Positions 45,942 through 54,640 of a stretch of DNA of 64,000 bases are shown one piece after another. Below the pieces are notes generated by a model. The model had not been told where the DNA came from, did not search any database, and was given only the letters and a program-made list of their open reading frames with translations. Made by a program: the position numbers and the translations under genes. The stretch comes from Inquilinus sp042743185 (GTDB lineage: Bacteria; Pseudomonadota; Alphaproteobacteria; DSM-16000; Inquilinaceae), in contig NZ_JBHYMS010000030.1 in NCBI RefSeq assembly GCF_042743185.1, positions 1 to 64,000 of the forward strand, written 5' to 3'. Each line of letters starts with the position of its first letter. The first letter of the stretch is position 1.

Positions 45942-46140
45942 GGCGACGCCTCCTGTCCGGTCGCGAATCCAACCGCTTCGCAGCGCCCCGGGTTCCCGGG
46001 CACGATCCGCCCGGCAGGCCTCGGGACACCGGATCCGGGAACTTCCACATCACGGCGCCTGTCGTCTTTGGGAATCCCGAACCCGCCGAACGGAGATCCC
46101 GCCGCCCTTCACCCGCGCGATCCGTGGAAAGGAAACGACG

Positions 46141-46605
46141 ATGAGCGATGTCGACGGCAAGGAGTTCGTTCTCGCAGGCATCGTCATGAAACGCCTGCTG
46201 TCCGGAGACCAGACCGCGGGGCAGTTCTGCCTGTTCGAGAACAGGAGCGACGGACACACGAGGACGCCGATCCATGTCCACGCCCGGGACGACGAGACGG
46301 TCTATGTCATCGAAGGCGAGCTGACCGCGGTGATCGACGGCCGGCCTCGACGCCTGACGACAGGCGAGTCCGTGTTCCTGCCGCGCGGCGTTCCGCACCA
46401 GCTGGTGAACCTGAGCGGCAATCCCGGCCGATACATCCTGATCGGGACCCCCGCCCTGTTCGACCGGTTCCTCGAGGAAGCCGGTCACGAGGTTCAGCCG
46501 GGCGAAGCCGTTGGACCGCCGACGCCCGAGGAGATCGAGCGTCTCCGCCAGGCTGCGCCGAAATTCGGCATCACCTTGCTCCCGGATTGGCCCTCGCCCA
46601 GGTGA
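46141..46605 (+). CDS. Cupin-domain protein
   Basis: A 154-aa single-cupin protein with both metal motifs: PIHVHARDDETVYVIEGEL near residue 41 and FLPRGVPHQLVN near 80. The C-terminal tail is a helix (TPEEIERLRQAAPKFGI). The family includes quercetinase-like dioxygenases and isomerases; the exact role is unknown. The start follows AAGGAAACG. It is the first gene of the lower-GC stretch and converges on the SDR gene with 7 bp between stops. Confidence 0.85.
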   Translation: MSDVDGKEFVLAGIVMKRLLSGDQTAGQFCLFENRSDGHTRTPIHVHARDDETVYVIEGELTAVIDGRPRRLTTGESVFLPRGVPHQLVNLSGNPGRYILIGTPALFDRFLEEAGHEVQPGEAVGPPTPEEIERLRQAAPKFGITLLPDWPSPR

Positions 46606-46612
46606 CGCACTC

Positions 46613-47476
46613 CTATAGCGTCACGCCATGCTGGGCCGTGAGCACGCTGGTGATGTCCCATAGCTTCGTTGCCTTGCCCGCATCGAAGGCGAGCGGCTCC
46701 GGCGTCCACGACTTCGGTTTGCGCAGGATCGCGCCGTTGGCATCTGCAGCAGAGGCTTTCACCAGCGCGGTGACGGCATTGCGCGCCGAGACCTCGGGTC
46801 TTGTGCCGATCATGCCGAGCAGCCGCATGATCGGCGGCATCCTGGGATCCAGCATGACCTTGGTCTTCGTCGGTCCGACGCATGCTGCCGTCAGCGTGAC
46901 CGGACGGTCCGACCAGCGACGCGATGCTTCCTGTATATGCAGGAAGCTCAGGGCATGGCTGCCGAGCGCCGACTTGAAGAAGGTCCATCTGGTGCGTTCG
47001 TACTGCAGGTCGCCGAGGTCAGGCACCTGCCTTTCGCCGACCGCGCCCGAGATGTGGATGATCCGTCCATCACCGGATGCCGAGAGCGCATCGACCAGCA
47101 ACCGGTTGAGCATGGCCCGCGCGAGATACTGCAGGGCGAAGGCAAATTCGAGGCCGTCGGCAGTGATGTGCTTGCCGCGTTGCGCTGACATCGCACTATG
47201 AACGACACCATGCAGCGTCGGCTTCCATGCCAGCACCGCATCCGCTGCTTCCTTCACCCCTGCGACGGTCGAGAGGTCACCGCGGGCAAACACAGCGGAC
47301 GCCGCGCCGGCCTGTTTGAGGGCGGACACCGTCGCAGCGCCCGCGGCGGGATCACGCCCGACGACACGTATGTTTGCATGCCGGCGGGCGATCTCGACCG
47401 CGGCGGCTTGGCCGATCCCGGCCGTGCCCCCGAAGAACACGACATTGGCGTCCTGCAAATCGCGCTCATGCTGCAT
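46613..47476 (-). CDS. SDR-family protein with a replaced catalytic tyrosine
   Basis: A 287-aa Rossmann protein with the NAD(P) loop VVFFGGTAGIGQAAAVEIAR. The catalytic Ser region is IHISGAVGE. Where the Tyr-x-x-x-Lys pair is expected the sequence is WTFFKSALG, so Lys is kept but Tyr is Trp, and an intact dehydrogenase mechanism is unlikely. It overlaps the DsbA-type gene by 11 bp, implying one transcript under the divergent HxlR regulator. It may be a binding or non-redox SDR. Confidence 0.82.
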   Translation of the reverse strand: MQHERDLQDANVVFFGGTAGIGQAAAVEIARRHANIRVVGRDPAAGAATVSALKQAGAASAVFARGDLSTVAGVKEAADAVLAWKPTLHGVVHSAMSAQRGKHITADGLEFAFALQYLARAMLNRLLVDALSASGDGRIIHISGAVGERQVPDLGDLQYERTRWTFFKSALGSHALSFLHIQEASRRWSDRPVTLTAACVGPTKTKVMLDPRMPPIMRLLGMIGTRPEVSARNAVTALVKASAADANGAILRKPKSWTPEPLAFDAGKATKLWDITSVLTAQHGVTL

Positions 47477-48122
47477 CGTGGCGGTCCTTGCCGGAGGATG
47501 CAGCCTGCCGAATGGATTCGGCGATCTCGTCCTCACTGCGGCAGCCGTTGAGGATCAGGCGCTCGCCGAAAACGAAACGAGGCACCGATTTCACGCCGCG
47601 TGCCGCAGAGGCCGCTGTCTCTTCAAACGTTCGAGCGTGTTCGGAGGAGTCCAGCGCAAGCCGATGTGCCTCCTTGCGCTCGAAGCCATGCTTCGAGGCA
47701 ATATCGGCAAGACCATCGGGATCGGCGATGTTCCGGCCATCCTGAAAATAGGCGGAGGTGATCGCCACCGCGAGCGCATGCTGCGTCCCGCGCGGGGCTG
47801 CCAACCGGATCAAGGTGTGTGCGCCGAGGGTCGGATAGGCGAAAGGCTGACGTCGCAGGTCGAGGTCGAGACCCGAGGCACGCGCCTCCGAATGAGGACG
47901 CTCCCACACCTGTGTGGGATCGGCAACGCCGTAGCGTGATCTCAACAGGTCCGCGATCCTCAGCCCCTCGGGCGGGCAATCGGGCATCAGCATGACCGGA
48001 TGGTGCCGAATATCGACAGCCAGTGCAGGGAAGCGCTCCGCCAGCACCTTGTCGAGCCGGTGCATTCCGATGATGCACCAGGGACAGGTGATCTCGGTAT
48101 AGAGATCGATGGCCAATGTCAT
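47466..48122 (-). CDS. DsbA-family oxidoreductase, FrnE type
   Basis: A 218-aa cytoplasmic DsbA-fold protein with the CPWC active site in YTEITCPWCIIGMHR near residue 13 and the cis-Pro region VKSVPRFVFGERL near 182. FrnE relatives occur in polyketide and stress clusters as disulfide isomerases or glutathione-linked isomerases. No signal peptide. Divergent from an HxlR regulator, a usual pairing for redox-stress genes. Confidence 0.88.
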   Translation of the reverse strand: MTLAIDLYTEITCPWCIIGMHRLDKVLAERFPALAVDIRHHPVMLMPDCPPEGLRIADLLRSRYGVADPTQVWERPHSEARASGLDLDLRRQPFAYPTLGAHTLIRLAAPRGTQHALAVAITSAYFQDGRNIADPDGLADIASKHGFERKEAHRLALDSSEHARTFEETAASAARGVKSVPRFVFGERLILNGCRSEDEIAESIRQAASSGKDRHDAA

Positions 48123-48206
48123 GATGCCTCGCAGGGTGGATACATTTTGTTCGTTACGCTACATTGCACCGCGACCATCGGCGGACAAGAAGGCACGTTT
48201 CTGGGC

Positions 48207-48593
48207 ATGACGAACACGGTTGTCGGCGAGGATGAACCCACATTGTCCGACTGTCGGGCGGTCGCCGACATCCTGGCCCGTGTGGGTGACAAATGGACGG
48301 TGATGGTGGTGGGCGCGCTGTCGGCCGGCCCCATGCGGTACAATGCCATCCAGCGCCGGATCGGCGGCATCTCGCAGCGCATGCTCACGCTCACGTTGAA
48401 GGCGCTGGAACAGGACGGCCTCGTGACCCGGACGGTCTATCCGGTGATCCCGCCGCGGGTCGATTACGAGTTGACCGACCTCGGTCGCAGCCTGCTCGGC
48501 CCCATCACGATCCTGTTCGATTGGGCGAAGATCCATCAAGGCGAGATGCTCATGGCCCGGGCGAGGTTTCAGGAAGCCGCCAACGCCTCGTGA
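48207..48593 (+). CDS. HxlR-family transcriptional regulator
   Basis: A 128-aa winged-helix protein: CRAVADILARVGDKWTVMVV then MRYNAIQRRIGGISQRMLTL (recognition helix) and PPRVDYELTDLGRSLL, all standard HxlR features. A single Cys at residue 16 could sense oxidants or electrophiles, as in other members. It diverges from the DsbA/SDR genes over 84 bp that probably hold its operator. Confidence 0.9.
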   Translation: MTNTVVGEDEPTLSDCRAVADILARVGDKWTVMVVGALSAGPMRYNAIQRRIGGISQRMLTLTLKALEQDGLVTRTVYPVIPPRVDYELTDLGRSLLGPITILFDWAKIHQGEMLMARARFQEAANAS

Positions 48594-48850
48594 TCTGCTT
48601 GTCCGAACCGTCAAATGCGGATGGCTTTTGAATTCAAAGAGGAATTTGATCGTTCCAGAAAATCTCCGCTTTCAGCGACTATCAATATCGATCGGTCCAC
48701 TTTTCCCCAATCCACTGGCGACGCCGCACCGCCGGCATAGCCGAAGACTGCCGTCAGCAGCGCGCGGGATCGACCGTGATGTCGCTTGGAGCGATCGCAG
48801 CTCGGCTTCCGACTGGATTACGGCAAGCGTCGCCGGCGACCTGCCGCGCG

Positions 48851-49747
48851 TCAGTCGCGCGATAAGGACAGCCCCGCGAGAAGCGGCGCGTATGCGGCGA
48901 GCCTGCGGGATACGAACTCCGTGAAGAGCTGCACGCGCTTCGTCTTGCGTGTCTCCCCCTGCGTGAGAAGCCAGAGCGTTCCGTACATGTGCAGATCGGT
49001 GCCCGGCACCCTCACCAATAGGGGGTCGGCATCTCCGACGAAGCACGGCAGTGTCGTGATCCCGAGCCCTTGCCGCACTGCAACGATCTGCGCCTCGCCG
49101 TCCGTGGTCCTGAACGGAACCCCCGTGGTGCGAACCTCACCCTCGCGGGCCCAGTCCGGGATGCCGTGAATGCTTATGACGATCCACCGGATGGGATCAG
49201 GCGCATCCGCACGCCACGCGGCCAGTCGATCGCGGGACATGTAGACGCCGCCGAACAGCTCCGGTCCCTTCAGGCCGTGAAGATTGAGCGGCAGGGTTTT
49301 GCGGTCGTAGACGACGCGGATCGCCACGTCGGCCTCTCGGTTGGTCAGATTTGCCAGCTCGCCGGACGACAGGATTTCCATCTCGATGTCCGGATGCAGA
49401 CGCGCGAAATCGGCGAAGTCCGGCATGAGCAGATGTGTCGCAAGAGGCGGCGCCAGAGTCACCCGCAGAAGCCCGCGCACGCTCTGGTCGCGCCCGAAGA
49501 CGCGCGTCTCCAGCTGGTGCGACGACGCTTCCATCTGGTTCGCGAGCTCGAGAACCTCCTCGCCCGCAGCCGTCAGGCGGTAGCCCGAAGGCAGCTTCTC
49601 GAACATCTGCGCGCCCAGGCGTTCCTCGAGCTGAGCAATACGCCGCAGCACGGTCGAGTGATTCACCCCGAGGCGCCCGGCGGCAGCCCGCACCGAGCCT
49701 CCACGCGCGACGGCGAGAAAGTGGCGAACGTCATCCCAGTCGATCAT
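48851..49747 (-). CDS. LysR-family regulator
   Basis: A 298-aa LysR protein. MIDWDDVRHFLAVARGGSVR and LGVNHSTVLRRIAQLEERLG form the DNA-binding domain. The effector domain follows (LRVTLAPPLATHLLMPDFAD). It diverges from the SDR gene at 50022 across a 274-bp gap, so that gene is its likely target. The 257 bp between its stop and the HxlR gene hold nothing recognisable. Confidence 0.9.
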   Translation of the reverse strand: MIDWDDVRHFLAVARGGSVRAAAGRLGVNHSTVLRRIAQLEERLGAQMFEKLPSGYRLTAAGEEVLELANQMEASSHQLETRVFGRDQSVRGLLRVTLAPPLATHLLMPDFADFARLHPDIEMEILSSGELANLTNREADVAIRVVYDRKTLPLNLHGLKGPELFGGVYMSRDRLAAWRADAPDPIRWIVISIHGIPDWAREGEVRTTGVPFRTTDGEAQIVAVRQGLGITTLPCFVGDADPLLVRVPGTDLHMYGTLWLLTQGETRKTKRVQLFTEFVSRRLAAYAPLLAGLSLSRD

Positions 49748-50021
49748 GGTGCATTCCCGCGCCGCGCGGTGCGGCTTCCAAAAGCCCCGCAGCGAACACA
49801 TCGAACACCAGTACGGGCGGTCATCATAGCCCATGCCGAACAGCGTGGCCCAATTTCCGATCGGCGGACACCGATCGTCGCGGCCGGCGTCAGCCATCCA
49901 GCCGGATCGATTTCGCACCACCGATGTGCGCGCTTCCGCACTCAACGCCTGACGCCGAAAGACCCATTTCGAGGGTCTCGGGGACCTCCCCGATCGGCCA
50001 AAGACGGAGTTGAAGGAAGTC

Positions 50022-50756
50022 ATGGGAAAGCTTGAGGGTAAGGTTGCCGTCATCACGGGTGGATCGAGCGGCATGGCGCTGGCGAGCGCCAGGCGGTTCG
50101 TTGAAGAAGGCGCCTATGTCTTCATCACGGGCCGGAGGCAGGAGGCGCTGGACGAGGCCGTCAGGCTGATCGGCCGGAACGTGACCGGCGTGCGCGGCGA
50201 CGCGGCCAATCTCGACGACCTCGACCGCCTGTTCGACACGGTCAAGCGGGAAAAGGGCAGGATCGACGTCCTGTACGCGAGCGCCGGCACGGGCGAAGGC
50301 GTCCCACTGGGCGAGATCACCGAGCAGCACTACGATGCGACCTTCAACCTGAATGCGCGCGGCACGCTGTTTACGGTTCAGAAGGCGTTGCCGCTGTTCA
50401 ACGATGGCGGATCGATCTTCATGACCGGGTCAGTTGCTTCGATCAAAGGCTTTCCTGGCTACAGCGTGTATGCGGCGAGCAAGGCGACGCTGCACGCATT
50501 CGCACGCGGGTGGCTCAACGAGCTGAAGGGCAGGAATATCCGGGTGAACGTGCTGCACCCGGGGCCGATCGCCACACCGATGCAGGACCAGGTTCTCACC
50601 GAGGAGGCGAAGCAGATGTTCGAATCCCTGATCCCGCGGGGAAAGATGGGTCGTCCTGAGGAAATTGCGGCGGTCGCGCTGTTTCTTGCTTCAGACGATT
50701 CGAGCTTCGTGAATGGGATGGAGTTGAATGTCGACGGCGGCTTCTCGGCGATCTGA
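50022..50756 (+). CDS. SDR-family oxidoreductase
   Basis: A 244-aa classical SDR with GGSSGMALASARRFVEEGA (nucleotide loop), NAG-equivalent YASAGTGEG, the catalytic Ser in MTGSVASIKG and YSVYAASKATL (YxxxK). The start ATG 50022 follows AAGGAAG; a TTG at 50010 is less likely. It is divergent from a LysR regulator. Substrate unknown; such pairs usually reduce small carbonyls. Confidence 0.9.
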   Translation: MGKLEGKVAVITGGSSGMALASARRFVEEGAYVFITGRRQEALDEAVRLIGRNVTGVRGDAANLDDLDRLFDTVKREKGRIDVLYASAGTGEGVPLGEITEQHYDATFNLNARGTLFTVQKALPLFNDGGSIFMTGSVASIKGFPGYSVYAASKATLHAFARGWLNELKGRNIRVNVLHPGPIATPMQDQVLTEEAKQMFESLIPRGKMGRPEEIAAVALFLASDDSSFVNGMELNVDGGFSAI

Positions 50757-50924
50757 ATTCGCGCCGGATCGCCGGAATGGTGGAACGACTTCCGCGCTGA
50801 ACGGTCGGCTCGGCCGCGCGGAAGTCGTTCACGGCGGGACGCCTGCGCGAAGATCACCATGCAGCGAAGCGGACAACCCAGCGCCGTTGAAGGCCGGGGA
50901 ATCAATACGGATCGGAGAAGCGTT

Positions 50925-51527
50925 ATGAGCTATGCGATTGTAGGATTCGGCAAGATAGGCCAGGCCCTCGCCCACGCCTTCGCCCGCAAGAACATCGACG
51001 TGACCGTCGCGAGCCGCCGTCCGCCCGAGGCGTTGGCGCCGCAGGCTCGGGCAATCGGACCCACGGTCGTCGCCAGGTCGCTGCGGGATGCAGTCGAGGC
51101 CAACACAATCATCTTGGCGGTCCCGTTCTGGGAGCACCGCGAGGTTGCGAAGGCCTTGCCGAGCTGGGAAGGCAAGACGGTCATCGACGCCACGAACACG
51201 TTTGGAGTTCCCCCTGAAGAGCTGGACGGCCTCCCGTCCTCCGCCTTCGTCGCGAAGGCGTTCACCGGCGCCAAGCTCGTCAAAGGGTTCAATCACCTGG
51301 TTGCGGCCACCCTGGCTGCCGATCCGATCGTCGAGGGCGGCCACCGGGTCGTCTTTCTGTCGAGCGATGACGAGGACGCGATCGCTCCCGTGGCGGCCTT
51401 GGCCAAACACCTCGGCTTCGCACCCGTCAAGCTGGGAAAGCTCAACGAGGGCGGCGCGCTGGTGCACGCACGCGACCGCATTTGGGGCCAGCTGATCTTC
51501 CAGGATTTGTTCAAGAAGGAGCAATAA
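50925..51527 (+). CDS. NADP-binding reductase-like protein (F420-dependent NADP oxidoreductase family)
   Basis: A 200-aa Rossmann protein with MSYAIVGFGKIGQALAHAFA and the NADP(H)-type loop VTVASRRPPE. The region LVKGFNHLVAATLAADP and the C-terminus GGALVHARDRIWGQLIF fit the NADPH:F420-like/NAD-binding group. In organisms without F420 these probably use another acceptor. The start follows GGAGAAG. It converges on TetR with a 45-bp gap. Confidence 0.85.
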   Translation: MSYAIVGFGKIGQALAHAFARKNIDVTVASRRPPEALAPQARAIGPTVVARSLRDAVEANTIILAVPFWEHREVAKALPSWEGKTVIDATNTFGVPPEELDGLPSSAFVAKAFTGAKLVKGFNHLVAATLAADPIVEGGHRVVFLSSDDEDAIAPVAALAKHLGFAPVKLGKLNEGGALVHARDRIWGQLIFQDLFKKEQ

Positions 51528-51572
51528 TCGATCTACGACCGTGTGATCGACGCCGAGAACTGGTCGCGCGCG

Positions 51573-52190
51573 CTAACGCCTTCGAGCAGCGCGCGACCGA
51601 ATATTTGAAGGCGTTGATCGGCGCCCCGCTCGTGCGGCGAGGCCATCAAGGATCAGCTTCAGCCCTTCTTCGAAAGCGGCTTCGTGATCTATCTGCGGGA
51701 CCCCGATCAAATCATCCGCAGTTGCGCCGAGACTGGCTTCGGCCTGTTCCTCGAGCACGCTTCCGACGGTGAAGTGGCTGGACGCGAGCATCGCCATCTG
51801 AGCGTCTCGCTCGGGCAAACCGGACGCGACCAGGAAGGCCATCTTGTGCGCGATCCGATCGATGTCCGCGGCGCCGGGGCGGCTGCCCGCGTGGAGCTTT
51901 GCGCCGTCGCGCCGTCTCAGCAGCGTTCGCCGGAAACTGCGCGTGTTGTCGAGAAACCAGAGACGCCAGTCGTCGGATGGCGTTGGAAGCGGAGCGGTCG
52001 CGTGGGGCACCATCGCAGTCTCGGCCATGGCGGCGAGCAGTTCCTCCTTCTTGCGAAAATGCCAGTACAGCGATGGTTGCTCGACGCCGAGCCGCTTAGC
52101 GAGTTGTCTCGTGCTGATGCCCTCGAGGCCAACCTCATCGAGCAGATCGAGCGCTTCGGCAATGACGGTTTCACGATTCAGCTTGGTCAT
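51573..52190 (-). CDS. tetR: Tetracycline-type TetR repressor
   Basis: A 205-aa repressor that aligns along its length with the Tn10 tetracycline repressor, not just the TetR superfamily. The DNA-binding domain GISTRQLAKRLGVEQPSLYW keeps Arg28 and the recognition helix QPSLYWH (38-44). Of the tetracycline/magnesium pocket residues, Asn82, Phe86, His100 and Arg104 are identical (DNTRSFRRTLLRRRDGAKLH and AGSRP); position 64 is Ala with His at 63. Two tet-operator-like palindromes lie just upstream of its start, between it and the divergent FAD monooxygenase. Tetracycline or a related molecule is the likely inducer. The start ATG at 52188-52190. Confidence 0.92.
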   Translation of the reverse strand: MTKLNRETVIAEALDLLDEVGLEGISTRQLAKRLGVEQPSLYWHFRKKEELLAAMAETAMVPHATAPLPTPSDDWRLWFLDNTRSFRRTLLRRRDGAKLHAGSRPGAADIDRIAHKMAFLVASGLPERDAQMAMLASSHFTVGSVLEEQAEASLGATADDLIGVPQIDHEAAFEEGLKLILDGLAARAGRRSTPSNIRSRAARRR

Positions 52191-52196
52191 CTTGAC

Positions 52197-52215
52197 AATC
52201 TATCGGTGATAGGGA
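52197..52215. promoter_or_regulatory. tet-operator-like site O1
   Basis: The 13-bp core CTATCGGTGATAG (52200-52212) followed by GGA differs by two bases from the core of Tn10 tetO2 (CTATCACTGATAG). It starts about 7 bp upstream of the tetR start codon. Confidence 0.85.
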
Positions 52216-52229
52216 AGCTTGTAAACAAT

Positions 52230-52248
52230 AGCCTATCACTGATAGATT
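52230..52248. promoter_or_regulatory. tet-operator-like site O2
   Basis: The core CTATCACTGATAG (52233-52245) is identical to the Tn10 tetO2 core. Its centre is 33 bp from that of O1, close to the 30-bp spacing of the Tn10 pair. It lies 16 bp before the monooxygenase start, so TetR binding here should block that gene. Confidence 0.9.
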
Positions 52249-52260
52249 CGAGTCGTGCAC

Positions 52261-53532
52261 ATGGCGATTGGACCTGAAAATCGCTCCCTCAAGGTTCTTG
52301 TCTGCGGTGGTGGGATCGCGGGTCCGGCCTTGGCCTATTGGCTCACCCGAAGCGGCCATCAAGTCGTCGTAGCCGAGCGGTTCCCGGCTCTCAGGGCCAC
52401 AGGTGCGCAGGTAGACCTGCGCGGGCAAGGCATCGAGGCGGCCAAGCGCATGGGGCTCATCGGCGCCATCCGGGACAACCTTGTCGATGAGGCTGGCGTC
52501 TCGTTCGTCGACTCCCGAGGCCGCATCAAGGCGACGATGATGGCCAACCGATCCGGTCGCGGAGCGCAATCCCTCACATCCGAATATGAGATCATGCGCG
52601 GCGATGTCGTGCGCATTCTCCATGACGCGACCAAGGACGACGTGGAATACGTCTTCGGCAAGACCGTTGAGCGGTTCGAGCAGGACGACGAGAAGGTTCT
52701 GGCTCACATCTCCGACGGCACCTCTGAAACCTTCGATCTGCTGGTCGGGGCCGATGGTCAGGGATCGCGCATTCGCAAGGGTATCCTGCCGCCGGATGCA
52801 GCCGACCCTTACCTGCGAATGGGCATCCACATGGCCTATTGGTTCATCCCGCGCACACCGGCCGACGACGGCAACATCCGCAATACGTACCTCGCTCCTG
52901 GCGGTCGGATGATCATGCGACGGAGCCATAATCCGACGGAAACGCAAGTCTACTTCGTGCTCAGGGACAGCTCCGAAGAAGCATCGGCCATTCACAGGGC
53001 GCCATTGGATCAGCAAAAGCAATTCTGGATAGAGCGGTTCCGGGACGCCGGCTGGCAGACCGATCGATTCATCCGGGGCATGATGACGACGCCCGATTTC
53101 TACTCTCAGGAAGTGGTGCAGGTCCGCACGGACACCTGGTACAAGGGTCGCGTGGTTCTCGTCGGCGATGCCGCGCATTGTGCATCCCCATTCAGCGGCA
53201 TGGGCGTATCCGGCAGTCTGGTCGGAGCTTACGTCTTGGCGGGTGAGATCAATCGCAATACGGGAGATCTCGCGCGAGCCTTTGCGCTCTACGACAAAAC
53301 GCTGCGGCCCTTCGTCAACGAAATCCAGACCGTAAACCCATCGCTCCTGCGCCTGGGAATGCCCAAGACGAGGTTTGGGATAAAAATCCTTCTTTCCGTA
53401 ACGGCCTTGGCCGCACTGCTCCGCATCCCGGACTTGGTCTCCAGATTTTCGTCGGAAGACAGGGGCGGCGGCTGGCTTCTACCCGAATATACGGAGCTGC
53501 ATCCGGCCCATCAAGCTGCGCTACCGGGTTAG
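52261..53532 (+). CDS. FAD-dependent monooxygenase under TetR control
   Basis: A 423-aa class A flavin monooxygenase of the p-hydroxybenzoate hydroxylase fold. It has the FAD loop VLVCGGGIAGPALAYWLTRS, the DG motif LLVGADGQGSRIRK and the GD motif VVLVGDAAHCASPFSGMGVS. The C-terminal helical part (PFVNEIQTVNPSLLRLGMPK onward) has a hydrophobic segment. Tet(X) and the soil tetracycline destructases share this fold; the sequence is not close to Tet(X), so substrate is inferred only from the regulator and operators. ATG 52261 is chosen over GTG 52255. Confidence 0.9.
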   Translation: MAIGPENRSLKVLVCGGGIAGPALAYWLTRSGHQVVVAERFPALRATGAQVDLRGQGIEAAKRMGLIGAIRDNLVDEAGVSFVDSRGRIKATMMANRSGRGAQSLTSEYEIMRGDVVRILHDATKDDVEYVFGKTVERFEQDDEKVLAHISDGTSETFDLLVGADGQGSRIRKGILPPDAADPYLRMGIHMAYWFIPRTPADDGNIRNTYLAPGGRMIMRRSHNPTETQVYFVLRDSSEEASAIHRAPLDQQKQFWIERFRDAGWQTDRFIRGMMTTPDFYSQEVVQVRTDTWYKGRVVLVGDAAHCASPFSGMGVSGSLVGAYVLAGEINRNTGDLARAFALYDKTLRPFVNEIQTVNPSLLRLGMPKTRFGIKILLSVTALAALLRIPDLVSRFSSEDRGGGWLLPEYTELHPAHQAALPG

Positions 53533-53595
53533 ATGAGAACTGAACCAGCTCAGGAGAGCCACTCCGCGCTGGATGTCATTTTCCCACTGCTGTCA

Positions 53596-54612
53596 TCAAA
53601 GACTTCTGGACTTGATCCAGGTGCGGATGGCCTGAGTGAGTTCTGCCTTGCGTTCCAGCGGCAGCCAGTGTCCGGAGGGCATGCTCGTCACGGTAAGGTC
53701 TGCGCAGGCCGCGCGCATCGGGTCGCCTTGGCGGTTTCCGGTGATGGTGCAGATCTGATCATAGTCACCGTTGACGAACAGCACCGGCTGGGAAAGGCGG
53801 CCGCCATCGGGCGCTTCGCGCGCGTAGGCGATGTTGGCGTCGTCGTTCATGTACCAGGCACAGGACGGACGGAAACCGTGAGCCTTGAACCCCTGCACCA
53901 GCACGTCGAAGTCCGCCGGCGGCCAGAGAGCCGGATCAGGTTTGGTCGGCGGGGCCCGGTGCGCCGCGCCGAAGCGCCCTCCCTTGCGCGTGACCTCCGC
54001 ATTCGGCGAAACCTTGCCGACGCCGGCGGGACCGCCGGGTTGAAAGATCGACGCCAGCGATGCTGCCACGTCAGCATCCAGGTCGGCGACTGCAGCCTCG
54101 AAGTGCTTCGTGTAGTAGCGGTAATAGTCCCATTGACCATCCGGATACTGGTTGGCGGGATAAATCGTTCGGTCGACCAGCGGGACGATTGTGCGCAGGG
54201 CGTGCCCGGCGGGTTGATATGCCAACGAGGTCAGCACGACACCACGGCTGCGCTTGGGCTCATGCGCGACCAGCTGGGCGGCCACAACAACGCCCCAGTC
54301 GTGCCCGACCCAGATCGCAGGCTCGCCGCCAAGGTGGTCATGAAGCTCCGCCATGTCGGCTACGACGTCCTCGATGGTGTAGGCGTCGTTGGCTGCCGGC
54401 GCGGAAGAGCGGCCGAAGCCACGCAGATCGGGAGCGACACAGTGCCAACCGTCGGCGGCGAACGCGTCCATCTGGGCGCGCCACATCAAACTGATGCTCG
54501 GCCAGCCGTGGAGGAAGATCATCAACGGCCCGTCGGCGGGCCCGCTCTCGATGTAGTGCGTTGTTTGACGAGGCGTGCCGAAAGTGCGCGACACCAGCGT
54601 GGCAGAGGGCAT
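53596..54612 (-). CDS. Epoxide hydrolase-like alpha/beta hydrolase
   Basis: A 338-aa alpha/beta hydrolase of the soluble epoxide hydrolase branch: the oxyanion motif LMIFLHGWPS, the nucleophilic Asp in WVGHDWGVVVA near residue 102 (Asp rather than Ser), cap-domain tyrosines (YYRYY), the acid in VNGDYDQI and the His in SGHWLP. It opens epoxides or dehalogenates; substrate unknown. It converges on the FAD monooxygenase with 63 bp between stops and could handle an epoxide product, but no shared promoter is implied. The start ATG at 54612. Confidence 0.88.
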   Translation of the reverse strand: MPSATLVSRTFGTPRQTTHYIESGPADGPLMIFLHGWPSISLMWRAQMDAFAADGWHCVAPDLRGFGRSSAPAANDAYTIEDVVADMAELHDHLGGEPAIWVGHDWGVVVAAQLVAHEPKRSRGVVLTSLAYQPAGHALRTIVPLVDRTIYPANQYPDGQWDYYRYYTKHFEAAVADLDADVAASLASIFQPGGPAGVGKVSPNAEVTRKGGRFGAAHRAPPTKPDPALWPPADFDVLVQGFKAHGFRPSCAWYMNDDANIAYAREAPDGGRLSQPVLFVNGDYDQICTITGNRQGDPMRAACADLTVTSMPSGHWLPLERKAELTQAIRTWIKSRSL

Positions 54613-54640
54613 CCCGAGGGTATCCGACAGTACTCCCCCC

